Source: Tropicimonas sp. IMCC6043 (lineage in GTDB: Bacteria; Pseudomonadota; Alphaproteobacteria; Rhodobacterales; Rhodobacteraceae). Taken from it: a DNA stretch of 64,000 nucleotides. The stretch lies in NCBI RefSeq assembly GCF_004146235.1, contig NZ_SELO01000002.1, positions 310,001 to 374,000 of the forward strand, given 5' to 3'. The translations under genes and the position numbers were made by a program. Shown piece after piece: positions 9,488 to 18,682 of the stretch. The notes under the pieces are model-generated. The model did no database searches. It was not told where the DNA came from and saw only the letters and a list, made by a program, of their open reading frames with translations. The number at the start of each line of letters is the position of its first letter. The stretch's first letter is position 1.

Positions 9488-10063
9488 ATGTTCTACAGGG
9501 ACGAGCGGCTTGCGCTCTTCATCGACGGGTCGAACCTGTATGCGGCCGCAAAGGCGCTCGGATTCGATATTGACTATAAGCTGCTACGACAGGAATTCAT
9601 GCGTCGCGGCAAACTCCTGCGGGCTTTCTATTATACCGCGCTTCTGGAGAATGACGATTATTCGCCGATCCGCCCGTTGGTGGACTGGCTGCATTACAAC
9701 GGCTTCTCCATGGTGACCAAACCGGCCAAGGAATATATCGACAGCCAGGGTCGCCGGAAGGTGAAGGGCAACATGGACATCGAGCTGACGGTCGATGCCA
9801 TGGAACTGGCTCCGCATGTCGATCACATCGTGCTGTTCTCCGGGGATGGAGATTTCCGGCCGCTTGTGGAGACTCTGCAACGCTCCGGCGTACGGGTTTC
9901 GGTCGTTTCGACAATCCGCAGCCAGCCGCCGATGATCGCCGACGAACTGCGCCGGCAGGCGGACAATTTCATCGAGCTCGACGAGTTGAAGGACGTGATC
10001 GGCCGGCCGCCACGCGAGCCGCGCACCGAGACGACTCGTTCCGAGGAATTCGCGCGCGACTGA
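9488..10063 (+). CDS. NYN-domain (LabA/DUF88-like) putative ribonuclease
   Basis: A 191-residue PIN-like NYN protein. The acidic residues expected for a metal-dependent nuclease are visible: D13 and N16 in LALFIDGSNLYA, D97 in KGNMDIEL, D103, and D120/D122 in FSGDGDFRPLVE. The C-terminus is short, basic and low-complexity. Family members are RNA-processing or degrading enzymes; no target can be inferred. The ATG at 9488 has AAAGGAAA upstream; an overlapping TTG one codon earlier is less likely. It is divergent from folK, and 218 nt separate it from the next gene, so it is probably monocistronic. Confidence 0.9.
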   Translation: MFYRDERLALFIDGSNLYAAAKALGFDIDYKLLRQEFMRRGKLLRAFYYTALLENDDYSPIRPLVDWLHYNGFSMVTKPAKEYIDSQGRRKVKGNMDIELTVDAMELAPHVDHIVLFSGDGDFRPLVETLQRSGVRVSVVSTIRSQPPMIADELRRQADNFIELDELKDVIGRPPREPRTETTRSEEFARD

Positions 10064-10281
10064 CGGGACCAGCGCGGCGCGTCGAGTGTCGGTCCGCCTG
10101 TTGCGGATCGTCCCTCTTGGCGTGGGCTCGCCGCGCCCCGTCACAGGCTTTCTGAAGACCTCACTTTGCGAGGGATGAAGGTGCTTGAGCTGGCGCTGTA
10201 GACCGCCGCGCGGCAGGAGCGGGCCGGGACACTCCCGGCGAGTGATTTGCTTTCCGTGGCTTAATTGGGCAGATTGCGCCC

Positions 10282-11829
10282 ATGTATGCCTCTCATGGAT
10301 TCTTGCGGTCAGACATTGGCGATGTCGATGTCGTCTACCACGATGGCCGTTATCACCTTTTTCACCTCGTGCTTCCCAACCACGATTTCATCGCCCATGC
10401 CGTCAGCAAGGACGGCATGACGTGGCGGCGGGTTCGGAACGCGCTGTTCGTCGGCGATCCCGGCAGCTGGGACGACGACATGCTCTGGACCATGCATGTC
10501 TCGCCGGACCCGGAACAGCCCGGCGCCTGGCGGATGTTCTACACAGGTCTGTCGCGGGCCGAATACGGGCGTGTCCAACGCGTCGGCCTGGCACGGTCCG
10601 AAGACCTCTACACCTGGACCAAGGACGAGTCCGCCGGCTACCCGCTGGAAATCTCGGGCGCCTGGTACGAGTCAAGGGTCGATGAGGGCCGCAAATGGGT
10701 CAGTTTCCGGGATCCCTTCTTCTATCGGGACGCCGAGAGCGGCGCGGGCTACCTGCTGGCAGCCGCGCGCACCAAGGACGGCCCGATCATTCGGAGGGGA
10801 TGCGTGGGCGTTGCCCGCGAGACAGCGCCCGACCAGTTCGAGTTCGAGTCGCCGCTGCACCGGCCTGGCCTCTATGACGATGTCGAAGTGCCCAACCTGA
10901 TCGAAATCGGCGGGCGCTTCTACCTGATCGGCTCGATCCGGGAAGACACCAAGATCCACTACTGGTACGCCGACGACCTGCGCGGCCCCTTCTGGAACTT
11001 TTCGGACAACGTTCTGTTGCCGAAGGGGAATTACGCCGGGCGGATCTGCCGGTGCGGGGACAAGGTACTGTTGTTCAACTTCTTCCAGAGGCCCGAGATC
11101 GTCAACGGCCGCGAGGTGATCGCCCGTCTTCTGCCGCCGCCGAAAGAGTTGGTGGCCGATGACCGCGGACGCCTCATCCCGACATCGTTCTACGGTTTCG
11201 ACGAACTGGTCCGGGACCGTTTCCGCGTCACCGGTCCGGCAGAGTTCTCCACCCTGTTCCGCAATCCACACGCAACGATCTCGGATGGCGGCGGCGAGGT
11301 GCATGTCTCCTGCGAGAGCGGATATGAGGCATTTCTCGTGCCGGGCGAACACGAGAATTTCCGGCTGCGGGCGCGGCTTCAGCTCGAAGGGATCGGAAAA
11401 TGCGGCCTGGTGCTGCGGGTCTCCGAGGAGGGCGACGGTTACTTCCTCGCGCTCGACCTGGTGCAGGGCTACGCGCAACTTCGCCGCTGGGGTGCCAATC
11501 CCAATGCCGAGTTCGAACATGCGTTCAACTTCGCCACGCTACAGAGCGGCAGTTTCCTGAGCCATGACCCCCGCAAGATCTGGGACATCGAGATCGTCGC
11601 GCACGGCTCGTATCTCGAGTTCTCGATGAACGGGCAGGTTACGCTCTGCGTGGCCGACGAAACCTATGGTTGCGGGCGGCTCGGTTTCTACACCGAGTCC
11701 GCCAAGATCCGTCTGGAGGATATCACGGTGGAGACGCTGCACCGCGCGATGGCGGAAGAAGAGACGGTCTACACCTCGACCCGGCACAGCGACATGCCGA
11801 GCGCGCGGGAAATCCCGATAGGCCCATGA
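10282..11829 (+). CDS. GH32/clan GH-J-like beta-fructofuranosidase, five-bladed propeller plus beta-sandwich
   Basis: This 515-residue protein has no signal peptide and is predicted cytoplasmic. The three acids of GH32-type enzymes can be placed: an N-terminal aspartate (D14 or D16 in DVDVVYHDGRYHLFH), D144 in FRDPFF (the RDP stabiliser) and E202 in DDVEVPNL (acid/base, EC motif equivalent). Residues from about 320 onward look like a C-terminal beta-sandwich (GLVLRVSEEGDGYFLALDL). It should cleave a beta-fructofuranoside, with sucrose or mannosylfructose as candidates. Its stop overlaps the start of the sugar-phosphate phosphatase gene by 4 nt, so the two are coupled. It lacks the canonical NDPNG and WECPDLF spellings, so GH32 membership is by layout rather than close identity. 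Confidence 0.72.
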   Translation: MYASHGFLRSDIGDVDVVYHDGRYHLFHLVLPNHDFIAHAVSKDGMTWRRVRNALFVGDPGSWDDDMLWTMHVSPDPEQPGAWRMFYTGLSRAEYGRVQRVGLARSEDLYTWTKDESAGYPLEISGAWYESRVDEGRKWVSFRDPFFYRDAESGAGYLLAAARTKDGPIIRRGCVGVARETAPDQFEFESPLHRPGLYDDVEVPNLIEIGGRFYLIGSIREDTKIHYWYADDLRGPFWNFSDNVLLPKGNYAGRICRCGDKVLLFNFFQRPEIVNGREVIARLLPPPKELVADDRGRLIPTSFYGFDELVRDRFRVTGPAEFSTLFRNPHATISDGGGEVHVSCESGYEAFLVPGEHENFRLRARLQLEGIGKCGLVLRVSEEGDGYFLALDLVQGYAQLRRWGANPNAEFEHAFNFATLQSGSFLSHDPRKIWDIEIVAHGSYLEFSMNGQVTLCVADETYGCGRLGFYTESAKIRLEDITVETLHRAMAEEETVYTSTRHSDMPSAREIPIGP

Positions 11830-12581
11830 CCGACAGGACTCAGGAAAGCAGCGCCTGGCTTCTGGTGAGCGATATCGACGACACGCTGACCGGAGACGAC
11901 GCCGCTCTGGAGCGGTTCGCGCAGGCGATCGGACGGAGCCGCCACCGGCTACGCGTCGCGGTGAATTCGAGCCGCCCGGCTGGAAGCGTCGCGCGCACTC
12001 TGCAAAACGACTTCCCGGACGGCTTCGTGCCGGATGCCGTGATCACCGCGCTCGGGACAGAAATATCGCTCGACGGCCGACCACTGCCGGATTGGGAGGC
12101 ACGCTTCGCCGGCTGGCCGCAGGCACGGATCTATCGGCTGCTGGAGGCGCTCGGACACCGGCCGCACGCGGACGAATTCCAGACCGGACGCAAGGTCAGC
12201 TTCGCGATTCCCGCCGGCACGGCGCAGGACGAGGCCCGCGCCGCGCTCGCTGCGGACGGGCTCCCCTGCCGGATCATCGCCTCCGGCACCGACGATTTCG
12301 ACGTCATTCCGGAAAACGCGGGCAAGGATGCCGCCACGCTGGCGCTGGCCGCGGCGCTCGGCTGCGGGCTCTCGCGGCTCGTCGTCGCCGGAGACAGCGG
12401 CAATGACCTCGCGATGTTCCGCGCGGCGCAAAACCGGATCGCCGTGGCGAATGCGCGCCACGAGCTTGTGAGCCGGCTCGACCCCGGCTCCTTCTACCAT
12501 GCACGAAAGCCCCATGCAGCCGGAGTGCTGGAGGGGCTCATTCATTTCGGCGCCCTGCCGGGCGATGCCGAAGAAAACTGA
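11826..12581 (+). CDS. HAD-family sugar-phosphate phosphatase (sucrose-/mannosylfructose-phosphate phosphatase-like)
   Basis: A 251-residue HAD phosphatase of the sucrose-phosphatase group. Motif I is SDIDDTLTGDD (nucleophile D16, acid D18), motif II is VNSSRP, motif III includes the lysine of ENAGKDAATLAL, and motif IV is VAGDSGNDLAMF. It would remove phosphate from the product of the glycosyltransferase encoded 28 nt downstream. Start and stop overlap with the GH gene (ATGA), so all three genes look like one operon. Sequence alone cannot separate sucrose-6F-phosphate from mannosylfructose-6-phosphate as substrate. Confidence 0.85.
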   Translation: MTDRTQESSAWLLVSDIDDTLTGDDAALERFAQAIGRSRHRLRVAVNSSRPAGSVARTLQNDFPDGFVPDAVITALGTEISLDGRPLPDWEARFAGWPQARIYRLLEALGHRPHADEFQTGRKVSFAIPAGTAQDEARAALAADGLPCRIIASGTDDFDVIPENAGKDAATLALAAALGCGLSRLVVAGDSGNDLAMFRAAQNRIAVANARHELVSRLDPGSFYHARKPHAAGVLEGLIHFGALPGDAEEN

Positions 12582-12609
12582 ACAAGAAAAAGGAGGCCAT
12601 ACCTTACCC

Positions 12610-13887
12610 ATGGCAAATTCTCACTCCGGATCGCTCATGCTGATCTCGCTCCACGGCTATGTTGCGGGATCGCCCGAACTCGGCAAGCCTGACACCGGCG
12701 GGCAGGTCGTCTTCGTCATGGAACTGGCCAAGCGCTTTGCGCGGCTCGGCTACAATGTCGACGTGCTGACCCGGCAGTTCGAGGATCAGCCTGCCGAGGA
12801 CAAGATCAACGACAACCTGCGGGTCTGGCGGATCCCGTTCGGCGGCAAGAAGTTCATCCGCAAGGAGGACATGCACGACTGGTACGGCGATTTCGTCTCC
12901 AACACGCTTGCGGCGATCCGTCGGCATGGGCTGCATTACGACGTGGTGAACAGCCACTACTGGGATGCCGGCGTGTCGGGCCAGAAGATCGCCGAAGAGC
13001 TGGAAATCCCGCATATCCACACGCCGCATTCACTCGGCTGGTGGAAGGCCAAGGACATGAAGAGCCTCGGCGAGGGCAAGGCCGCGAATTACCGGTTCGA
13101 CGAGCGCATCCAGAAGGAATTCGTGCTTTACCGGAGCTGCGACCACGTCATCACCACGAGCGAGCAGCAGACGACGTTGATCGAGGAGGAATACGAGCTG
13201 CCGAGCGGGCATATCACGATGATCCCGCCAGGCATTGACGAGGCGCGCTTCACCCCCGTGACGCCGCAGCAACTCAGGGATATCCGCGCGCGGCTCAACA
13301 TGTCCGACAAGGACGTCTATGTCGTCGGGCGTGCCGCGACCAACAAGGGCTACGACCTCGCGATCCAGGCGCTGTCCTATCTCCGGCAGATGCAGCCAGA
13401 CGCGCGGCTGGTGCTGGCGGCCGGTGCAAACTCGGACGAGGACCGAAAGCTGATCGATTCCTGGAAGGCGCAGGCGGCGGAGCTCGGCGTTTCCGAGCAC
13501 ATCGACTGGCGGGGATATGTCGCGGACGACGAACTGGCCGACTATTACCGCGCGCCGGGCGTCTTCGCCCTGCCGTCACGCTACGAGCCGTTCGGAATGA
13601 CCGCCGTCGAGGCGATGGCCTGCGGCACGCCCACGGTGCTCACCACGCGCGGCGGCCTGTTCGAGCAGGTGGAATTCGGCCGGCATACCCTGGCGGCCGA
13701 TCCCACCCGGCCGCAGGAGTTCGCGGCGATGCTGAACATGCCGATGCAGCACGAGCGGTTGCGTGAGACGCTTATGGTCGAAGGCGCACGTTTCGCCCGG
13801 CGTCAGTTCGGCTGGACCGGCATCGCGAGACGGACGGTCGAGATCTTCGAAAACTTCAAGGGACGCTACCAGTCCGCGTTCCAGTAA
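12610..13887 (+). CDS. GT4 glycosyltransferase, mannosylfructose-phosphate synthase-like (sucrose-phosphate synthase family)
   Basis: This 425-residue GT-B enzyme has the SPS-family N-terminus HGYVAG...[13 protein letters not shown] (residues 15-40), [10 protein letters not shown] (137-146), IPPGID (205-210) and the donor-binding [19 protein letters not shown] (323-341). The segment [11 protein letters not shown] (240-250) replaces the RPDPKKN-type segment of true sucrose-phosphate synthases. From memory, HTPHSLG plus ATNKGYDL are features of Agrobacterium mannosylfructose-phosphate synthase (MfpsA), which joins GDP-mannose to fructose-6-phosphate. The AGGAGG at 12591-12596 is 13 nt from the ATG, rather far. 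With the phosphatase upstream it completes a two-step compatible-solute pathway. Donor and acceptor remain inferred. Confidence 0.82.
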   Translation: MANSHSGSLMLISLHGYVAGSPELGKPDTGGQVVFVMELAKRFARLGYNVDVLTRQFEDQPAEDKINDNLRVWRIPFGGKKFIRKEDMHDWYGDFVSNTLAAIRRHGLHYDVVNSHYWDAGVSGQKIAEELEIPHIHTPHSLGWWKAKDMKSLGEGKAANYRFDERIQKEFVLYRSCDHVITTSEQQTTLIEEEYELPSGHITMIPPGIDEARFTPVTPQQLRDIRARLNMSDKDVYVVGRAATNKGYDLAIQALSYLRQMQPDARLVLAAGANSDEDRKLIDSWKAQAAELGVSEHIDWRGYVADDELADYYRAPGVFALPSRYEPFGMTAVEAMACGTPTVLTTRGGLFEQVEFGRHTLAADPTRPQEFAAMLNMPMQHERLRETLMVEGARFARRQFGWTGIARRTVEIFENFKGRYQSAFQ

Positions 13888-13981
13888 CATGCGGGTGCCG
13901 GCGGGCTTAGCGTGCCCGCCGCGCCCGAAACCCGCTGGACGCCGGCCGTCCCTCCGCTTACCTCTGAGCCCGGAGGTGCCC

Positions 13982-14935
13982 ATGACCCGACCCGCCCTGA
14001 CACTCTATCTCGCCGCGCCCCGCGGCTTCTGCGCCGGCGTCGACCGGGCCATCAAGATCGTCGAGATGGCGCTCGAGAAATGGGGGGCGCCGGTCTATGT
14101 GCGCCACGAGATCGTCCACAACCGCTTTGTCGTCGACGGCCTGCGCGCCAAGGGCGCCGTCTTTGTCGAGGAGCTTGAAGACTGTCCGCCCGACCGCCCT
14201 GTCATCTTCTCTGCCCATGGTGTGCCAAAATCGGTTCCGGCGGAGGCAGAGCGGCGCAACATGATCTATGTCGACGCCACGTGTCCGCTGGTGAGCAAGG
14301 TGCATCTGGAGGCAGAGCGCCATGCGGAGGCGGGTCTCCAGATCGTCATGATAGGCCATGCCGGCCATCCCGAAACGATCGGCACGATGGGCCAGCTTCC
14401 CGAGGGAGAGGTCCTGCTGGTCGAGACGGCCGAGGACGTCGCCGGGCTCTCGGTGCGCGATCCCGAGAGGCTCGCCTACGTGACCCAGACCACGCTTTCG
14501 ATCGACGATACGGCCGGCGTCGTCGCCGCGCTCAGGGCGCGGTTCCCCGCCATCGTCGGGCCGCACAAGGAAGATATCTGCTACGCCACGACCAACCGCC
14601 AGGAAGCTGTCAAGGCGATGGCGCCCAGAGTTGACGCGATCCTGGTGATCGGCGCGCCGAATTCTTCCAACTCCCGCCGCCTCGTCGAGGTCGGCGCGCG
14701 GGCCGGCTGCGGCCATGCCCAGCTCGTCCAGCGTGCGACCGACATCGACTGGCGGTCGCTCGAGGGCGCGCGCGCGGTCGGCATCACGGCGGGCGCCTCT
14801 GCCCCCGACGTGCTCGTCCAGGAGGTGATCGACGCCTTCTCTGACCGCTACAAGGTCTCTGTCGAGACGATCGAGACCGCGCGGGAGACAATCGAGTTCA
14901 AGGTTCCGCGCGTCTTCAGAGAGGCCCACGCATGA
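13982..14935 (+). CDS. ispH: 4-hydroxy-3-methylbut-2-enyl diphosphate reductase
   Basis: A 317-residue [4Fe-4S] enzyme for the last step of the MEP isoprenoid pathway, producing IPP and DMAPP. The three cluster cysteines are C17 ([12 protein letters not shown]), C101 (VDATCPLV) and C200 ([11 protein letters not shown]). [11 protein letters not shown] and [10 protein letters not shown] are also typical. The ATG at 13982 follows CCGGAGGTGCCC. Its stop overlaps the LysE gene start by 4 nt (ATGA). Confidence 0.97.
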   Translation: MTRPALTLYLAAPRGFCAGVDRAIKIVEMALEKWGAPVYVRHEIVHNRFVVDGLRAKGAVFVEELEDCPPDRPVIFSAHGVPKSVPAEAERRNMIYVDATCPLVSKVHLEAERHAEAGLQIVMIGHAGHPETIGTMGQLPEGEVLLVETAEDVAGLSVRDPERLAYVTQTTLSIDDTAGVVAALRARFPAIVGPHKEDICYATTNRQEAVKAMAPRVDAILVIGAPNSSNSRRLVEVGARAGCGHAQLVQRATDIDWRSLEGARAVGITAGASAPDVLVQEVIDAFSDRYKVSVETIETARETIEFKVPRVFREAHA

Positions 14936-15546
14936 TCTCGCTGCACTTCCTCATTACCGCTTTCGTCGTTGTCGTCGCGCCGGGCACCGGCGTCGTCTAC
15001 ACGCTCGCCACTGGGCTAGGCCGGGGCCGACGTGCCTCGTTCTGGGCGGCGCTCGGCTGCACGTTCGGTATCGTGCCGCATCTCGCCGCCGCCATGCTTG
15101 GCCTCGCCGCCGTACTTCACACCTCCGCCCTGCTCTTCCAGGTGGTGAAATTTGCCGGCGTCGCCTATCTGCTCTGGCTTGCCTGGCAGGCGCTGCGCGA
15201 AGGCGGCGCGCTCGCAATCACGCCGAGCCGCGCGGCGCCGAACGCCTGGCCGATCGCCCGCCGCGGTGCACTGATCAACATCCTCAACCCGAAGCTCTCG
15301 ATCTTCTTCCTCGCGCTTCTGCCGCCCTTCCTGTCCGGCGACCCGGCCAGTGCAACACCCGAGATGCTGCTTCTCGGCGGTATCTTCATGGCGATGACAT
15401 TCGTCGTCTTCGCGCTCTATGGGGCGTTCGCCGCCGCCGCCCGCGACTCGGTCCTCTCGAGCGAACGCGCGATGCGCTGGCTCAACCGCTCCTTCGCGGC
15501 GATTTTCGCTGCGCTCGGGCTTCGGCTCGCCTTCGAGCGGGCATGA
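14932..15546 (+). CDS. LysE/RhtB-family amino-acid exporter
   Basis: A 204-residue membrane protein with about six hydrophobic helices. It has the LysE-type N-terminal [21 protein letters not shown] loop (the PGP-like turn has become PGTG) and the [18 protein letters not shown] motif. These proteins export amino acids or related solutes; the substrate is unknown. It is translationally coupled by ATGA overlaps to ispH upstream and to the methyltransferase downstream. Confidence 0.9.
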   Translation: MISLHFLITAFVVVVAPGTGVVYTLATGLGRGRRASFWAALGCTFGIVPHLAAAMLGLAAVLHTSALLFQVVKFAGVAYLLWLAWQALREGGALAITPSRAAPNAWPIARRGALINILNPKLSIFFLALLPPFLSGDPASATPEMLLLGGIFMAMTFVVFALYGAFAAAARDSVLSSERAMRWLNRSFAAIFAALGLRLAFERA

Positions 15547-16139
15547 CGCGGGATTCGCGCACCCTCGCGGTCTATGACAACCAGGCAGAGGGCTATGCCA
15601 CGCTCAACCGGTCCGACCGACCCTACCGGCAGCTCGAACGGTTCATCGACAGCCTTCCCGAAGGCGGCGACGTGCTCGATCTCGGCTGCGGGCCAGGGAA
15701 CTGGGCGGCGCGGATGGTGGAGCGCGGGCTCAGGGTCGACGCGGTCGATGCCTCCGCCGGCATGGCCGAGGTCGCGCTGCGACGGCACGGCATCAAGGTT
15801 CGGCAGGCGGCGTTCGAGGAGATCGACGGCGAGGCTGTCTATGACGGCATCTGGGCGCATTACAGCCTGCTTCACGCCCCGCGCGCTGCATTGCCGGGTC
15901 TGCTCGCGGCGCTTGCGCGGGCGTTGCGGCCGGGCGGGCTCCTCTTGCTGGCAATGAAGCTCGGGACCGGCGAAGCGCGCGACGGCAAGGACCGGCTATA
16001 CACCTATTACGAGCAGGCGGAACTCGAGGAACTGCTGGCGGGGGCCGGATTTTTGGTGACGGACAGCGAGACCGGCGAAGGCACCGGGTTCGACGGCAGC
16101 ACGCATCGCTTCATCCTTCTCCGGGCACGACGCCCCTGA
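15543..16139 (+). CDS. Class I SAM-dependent methyltransferase
   Basis: A 198-residue single-domain methyltransferase. Motif I is VLDLGCGPGNWA (near residue 44), the acidic end of strand 2 is VDAVDAS, and post-motif RALRPGGLLLLAM is typical. The acceptor is not recognisable. The start overlaps the LysE stop by 4 nt; rnhA follows after 39 nt. Coupling to an exporter is suggestive, but there is no specific functional clue. Confidence 0.88.
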   Translation: MTRDSRTLAVYDNQAEGYATLNRSDRPYRQLERFIDSLPEGGDVLDLGCGPGNWAARMVERGLRVDAVDASAGMAEVALRRHGIKVRQAAFEEIDGEAVYDGIWAHYSLLHAPRAALPGLLAALARALRPGGLLLLAMKLGTGEARDGKDRLYTYYEQAELEELLAGAGFLVTDSETGEGTGFDGSTHRFILLRARRP

Positions 16140-16178
16140 CCGCTTGCCCCGTCCCGCGCCCTGCTTTATCCGCCCGGC

Positions 16179-16631
16179 ATGGCTGATCTCTATGCATTCA
16201 CGGACGGCGCCTGTTCTGGCAATCCCGGTCCCGGCGGCTGGGGCGTGCTCCTGCAGGCGCGCGAGGGCGAGACTGTCGTCAAGGAGCGCGCGCTGTGCGG
16301 CGGCGAGACTGCGACCACAAACAACCGGATGGAACTCCTGGCGGCGATCAACGCGCTGGAGAGCCTGAGCCGTCCTTCCGCGATCACCGTCATCACCGAT
16401 TCGGCCTATGTGAAGAACGGGGTCAGCGGCTGGATCCATGGCTGGAAGCGGAACGGCTGGAAAACGGCGTCAAAGAAGCCGGTGAAAAACGAGGAACTCT
16501 GGAAGCGGCTGGACGCGGCGCAGGCGCGCCACGAGGTCCGCTGGGAATGGGTGAAGGGCCACGCGGGGCACCCGGAGAACGAGCGGGCCGACGCGCTCGC
16601 GCGGGAGGGGATGGCGCCCTTCAAGGGCTGA
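16179..16631 (+). CDS. rnhA: Ribonuclease HI
   Basis: A 150-residue RNase HI that degrades the RNA strand of RNA-DNA hybrids. The catalytic residues are D9 ([18 protein letters not shown]), E52 ([13 protein letters not shown]), D74 (VITDSAY) and D138 (NERADALA). The basic handle region ([17 protein letters not shown]) is present, as in the E. coli enzyme. It converges on fmt across 22 nt. Confidence 0.97.
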   Translation: MADLYAFTDGACSGNPGPGGWGVLLQAREGETVVKERALCGGETATTNNRMELLAAINALESLSRPSAITVITDSAYVKNGVSGWIHGWKRNGWKTASKKPVKNEELWKRLDAAQARHEVRWEWVKGHAGHPENERADALAREGMAPFKG

Positions 16632-16653
16632 AACGGCCCCGGGCTGCCCCGCC

Positions 16654-17553
16654 TCAGCCGAGCGTCGGCGGCAGGTCCATGCCCCGCAGGATCTCGCCTG
16701 CCGGCATCGGCCGCTTGCCCTGCCGCTGCGCCTCCAGCACTTCGACGGCCCCCGACCCGCAGGCGACCCTGAAACCCTCGAGCACCGTGCCCGGCGCGCC
16801 CTCACCCGTAGCCAGACGGCTTCGCAGGAGCTTCACCCGCTCGCCGCCAATCTCGCACCACGCACCCGGGAAAGGCGAGAGACCGCGGATCTGGCGGTCC
16901 ACCACTTCTGCGGGTCGGGACCAGTCGATCCGGGCCTCCCCCTTGTCGATCTTCTCGGCATAGGTGACGCCCGCCTCGGGCTGCGGCTCGGGCACGAGCC
17001 CGTCGATCCGCGCCAACGTCTCGGCGATCATCTCCGCGCCCATCGCAGACAGCCGGTCATGCAGATCCGCCGTGGTGTCCTCAGCCCCGATCGAGGTGGC
17101 GCGGCGCATCAGCACCGGGCCGGTGTCGAGCCCCGCCTCCATCTGCATGATGCAGATGCCGGTTTCGGCATCGCCTGCGAGGATCGCCCGGTGGATCGGC
17201 GCGGCGCCACGCCAGCGCGGCAGCAGCGAGGCGTGGATGTTCAGGCAGCCGCGCTCCGGTGCGTCGAGCACGGCGCGAGGCAGGATGAGCCCGTAGGCCA
17301 CGACCACGGCGATCTCGGCGCCCAGCGCGGCGAAGGCGTCCTTTTCTTCCTGCGGCTTCAGGGAGATCGGGTGCCGGACGGTGAGCCCGAGCGCCTCGGC
17401 ACGGGCCTGCACCGGGCTCGGGCGGTCCTTCTTGCCACGTCCGGCGGGGCGCGGCGGCTGTGTGTAAACTGCAAGGATCTGGTGGCCGGCCGCGATCAGC
17501 GCGTCAAGCGCCGGCACGGAAAACTCCGGCGTTCCCATGAAGACGAGTTTCAT
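16654..17553 (-). CDS. fmt: Methionyl-tRNA formyltransferase
   Basis: A 299-residue enzyme that formylates initiator Met-tRNA. The start [19 protein letters not shown], the catalytic [20 protein letters not shown] segment (the N-H-D triad region) and the C-terminal OB-like domain are normal. Its ATG overlaps the stop of the deformylase-like gene by 4 nt. It is the last of three genes on the minus strand, after def and the deformylase paralogue, so formylation and deformylation are genetically linked. Confidence 0.97.
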   Translation of the reverse strand: MKLVFMGTPEFSVPALDALIAAGHQILAVYTQPPRPAGRGKKDRPSPVQARAEALGLTVRHPISLKPQEEKDAFAALGAEIAVVVAYGLILPRAVLDAPERGCLNIHASLLPRWRGAAPIHRAILAGDAETGICIMQMEAGLDTGPVLMRRATSIGAEDTTADLHDRLSAMGAEMIAETLARIDGLVPEPQPEAGVTYAEKIDKGEARIDWSRPAEVVDRQIRGLSPFPGAWCEIGGERVKLLRSRLATGEGAPGTVLEGFRVACGSGAVEVLEAQRQGKRPMPAGEILRGMDLPPTLG

Positions 17554-18053
17554 CCTCTCCCCCCGGCCTTGCGGGCCTTCTTCAACAGCATGTCGCGTTT
17601 GGTCCGGCTCAGCCGGTCGAAATACATCCGCCCCGCAAGATGGTCGATCTGGTGTTGTACCGACGTCGCCCAGAGATCCTCGAAGACGCGGGTCACACGG
17701 GCACCGGTCTCGTCGGTATATGCCACGTCTACCCGGGCCGGCCGCTCCAGCCGTGCATGCATGCCCGGCAGGTTAGGGCTGCCTTCGTCATAAGCAAAGA
17801 GCGCGTCCGAGGCGGACAGGATCTCCGGATCGGCGAGCCGCACAACCTGTCCGCGTTCCTTCGAGCAATCGACCACGGCGAGGCGCAGCATCACACCGAT
17901 CTGCGGCGCGGCGAGACCGAGGCCGGGCATCGCTTCCATCGTGTCGACCATGTCGTCCCAGGTGGCCCGGATCGCGTCGGTGATCTCGCCCACCGGCGCG
18001 GCAGGCGTCCTGAGCCGCCGGTCGGGCCAGGGGACGAAGGGCCGGACGGGCAT
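17550..18053 (-). CDS. Peptide deformylase paralogue with altered active site
   Basis: This 167-residue protein is homologous to deformylase along its whole length and keeps motif 1 ([12 protein letters not shown], residues 43-54). Motif 2, normally EGCLS, reads EGSPNLPG with S92 in place of the metal-binding cysteine. Motif 3, normally HEIDH, reads HQIDH, so the catalytic glutamate is Q135, while the two histidines (H134, H138) remain. By known deformylase chemistry this should not be an active enzyme of the usual type. It could be regulatory, bind substrate, or have another activity. It sits between def (5 nt) and fmt (4-nt overlap), and the frame is intact, so it appears maintained rather than a pseudogene. 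Confidence 0.85.
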   Translation of the reverse strand: MPVRPFVPWPDRRLRTPAAPVGEITDAIRATWDDMVDTMEAMPGLGLAAPQIGVMLRLAVVDCSKERGQVVRLADPEILSASDALFAYDEGSPNLPGMHARLERPARVDVAYTDETGARVTRVFEDLWATSVQHQIDHLAGRMYFDRLSRTKRDMLLKKARKAGGRG

Positions 18054-18058
18054 GCGCC

Positions 18059-18580
18059 TCAGGCCCGCGCCCGCTCGCGCTTGAGCTTCTGCATCTTGCG
18101 CGTGATGAGCTGGCGCTTCAGCGGCGTGAGGTAGTCGATGAAGAGCACGCCGTCGAGATGGTCGATCTCGTGCTGCACGCAGGTCGCCCAGAGCCCGGCG
18201 AAATCTTCCTGCTGCTCTGCACCGTCGCGGTCGATCCAGCGCGCCGTAACCTCCGCGGGGCGCTCGATCTCGGCGAAGTTCTCCGGGATCGAGAGGCAGC
18301 CCTCTTCGTAGGTGTTCTTTTCCTCCGACGCGGCGACGATCTCGGGATTGAACATGACGATCGGGCGCGGCTCGCCTTCGCCGTCGCGCACACAGTCGAG
18401 CACGATCAGCCGCTGCGTGACGCCGACCTGCGGCGCGGCGAGACCGATGCCGGGCGCATCATACATCGTCTCGAGCATGTCGTCGGCGAGCCGCCGAAGC
18501 TCGTCGGTGATATCCGGCACGGGATCGCAGACCTTTTTCAGGCGCGGATCGGGATGTATGAGGATCGAACGAAGGGTCAT
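18059..18580 (-). CDS. def: Peptide deformylase
   Basis: A 173-residue enzyme that removes the N-formyl group from nascent proteins. All three motifs are intact: GIGLAAPQVGV, EGCLS (metal ligand C95) and HEIDH (H137, E138, H141). The long open frame extends well upstream, but the family start MTLRSILIHPDPRLKKV fixes the ATG at 18580. It heads the def / deformylase-like / fmt operon and diverges from the aminotransferase gene (102 nt between starts). Confidence 0.96.
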   Translation of the reverse strand: MTLRSILIHPDPRLKKVCDPVPDITDELRRLADDMLETMYDAPGIGLAAPQVGVTQRLIVLDCVRDGEGEPRPIVMFNPEIVAASEEKNTYEEGCLSIPENFAEIERPAEVTARWIDRDGAEQQEDFAGLWATCVQHEIDHLDGVLFIDYLTPLKRQLITRKMQKLKRERARA

Positions 18581-18682
18581 GGAGGGGCATTTAGGCCAAG
18601 CCCGGCCGACGCGCAATATCGGGGGGTTGCGCCGGGCGACGCGGCGCGTAGTTTCCCGCCTGACAAACACAGGGAATACGTC

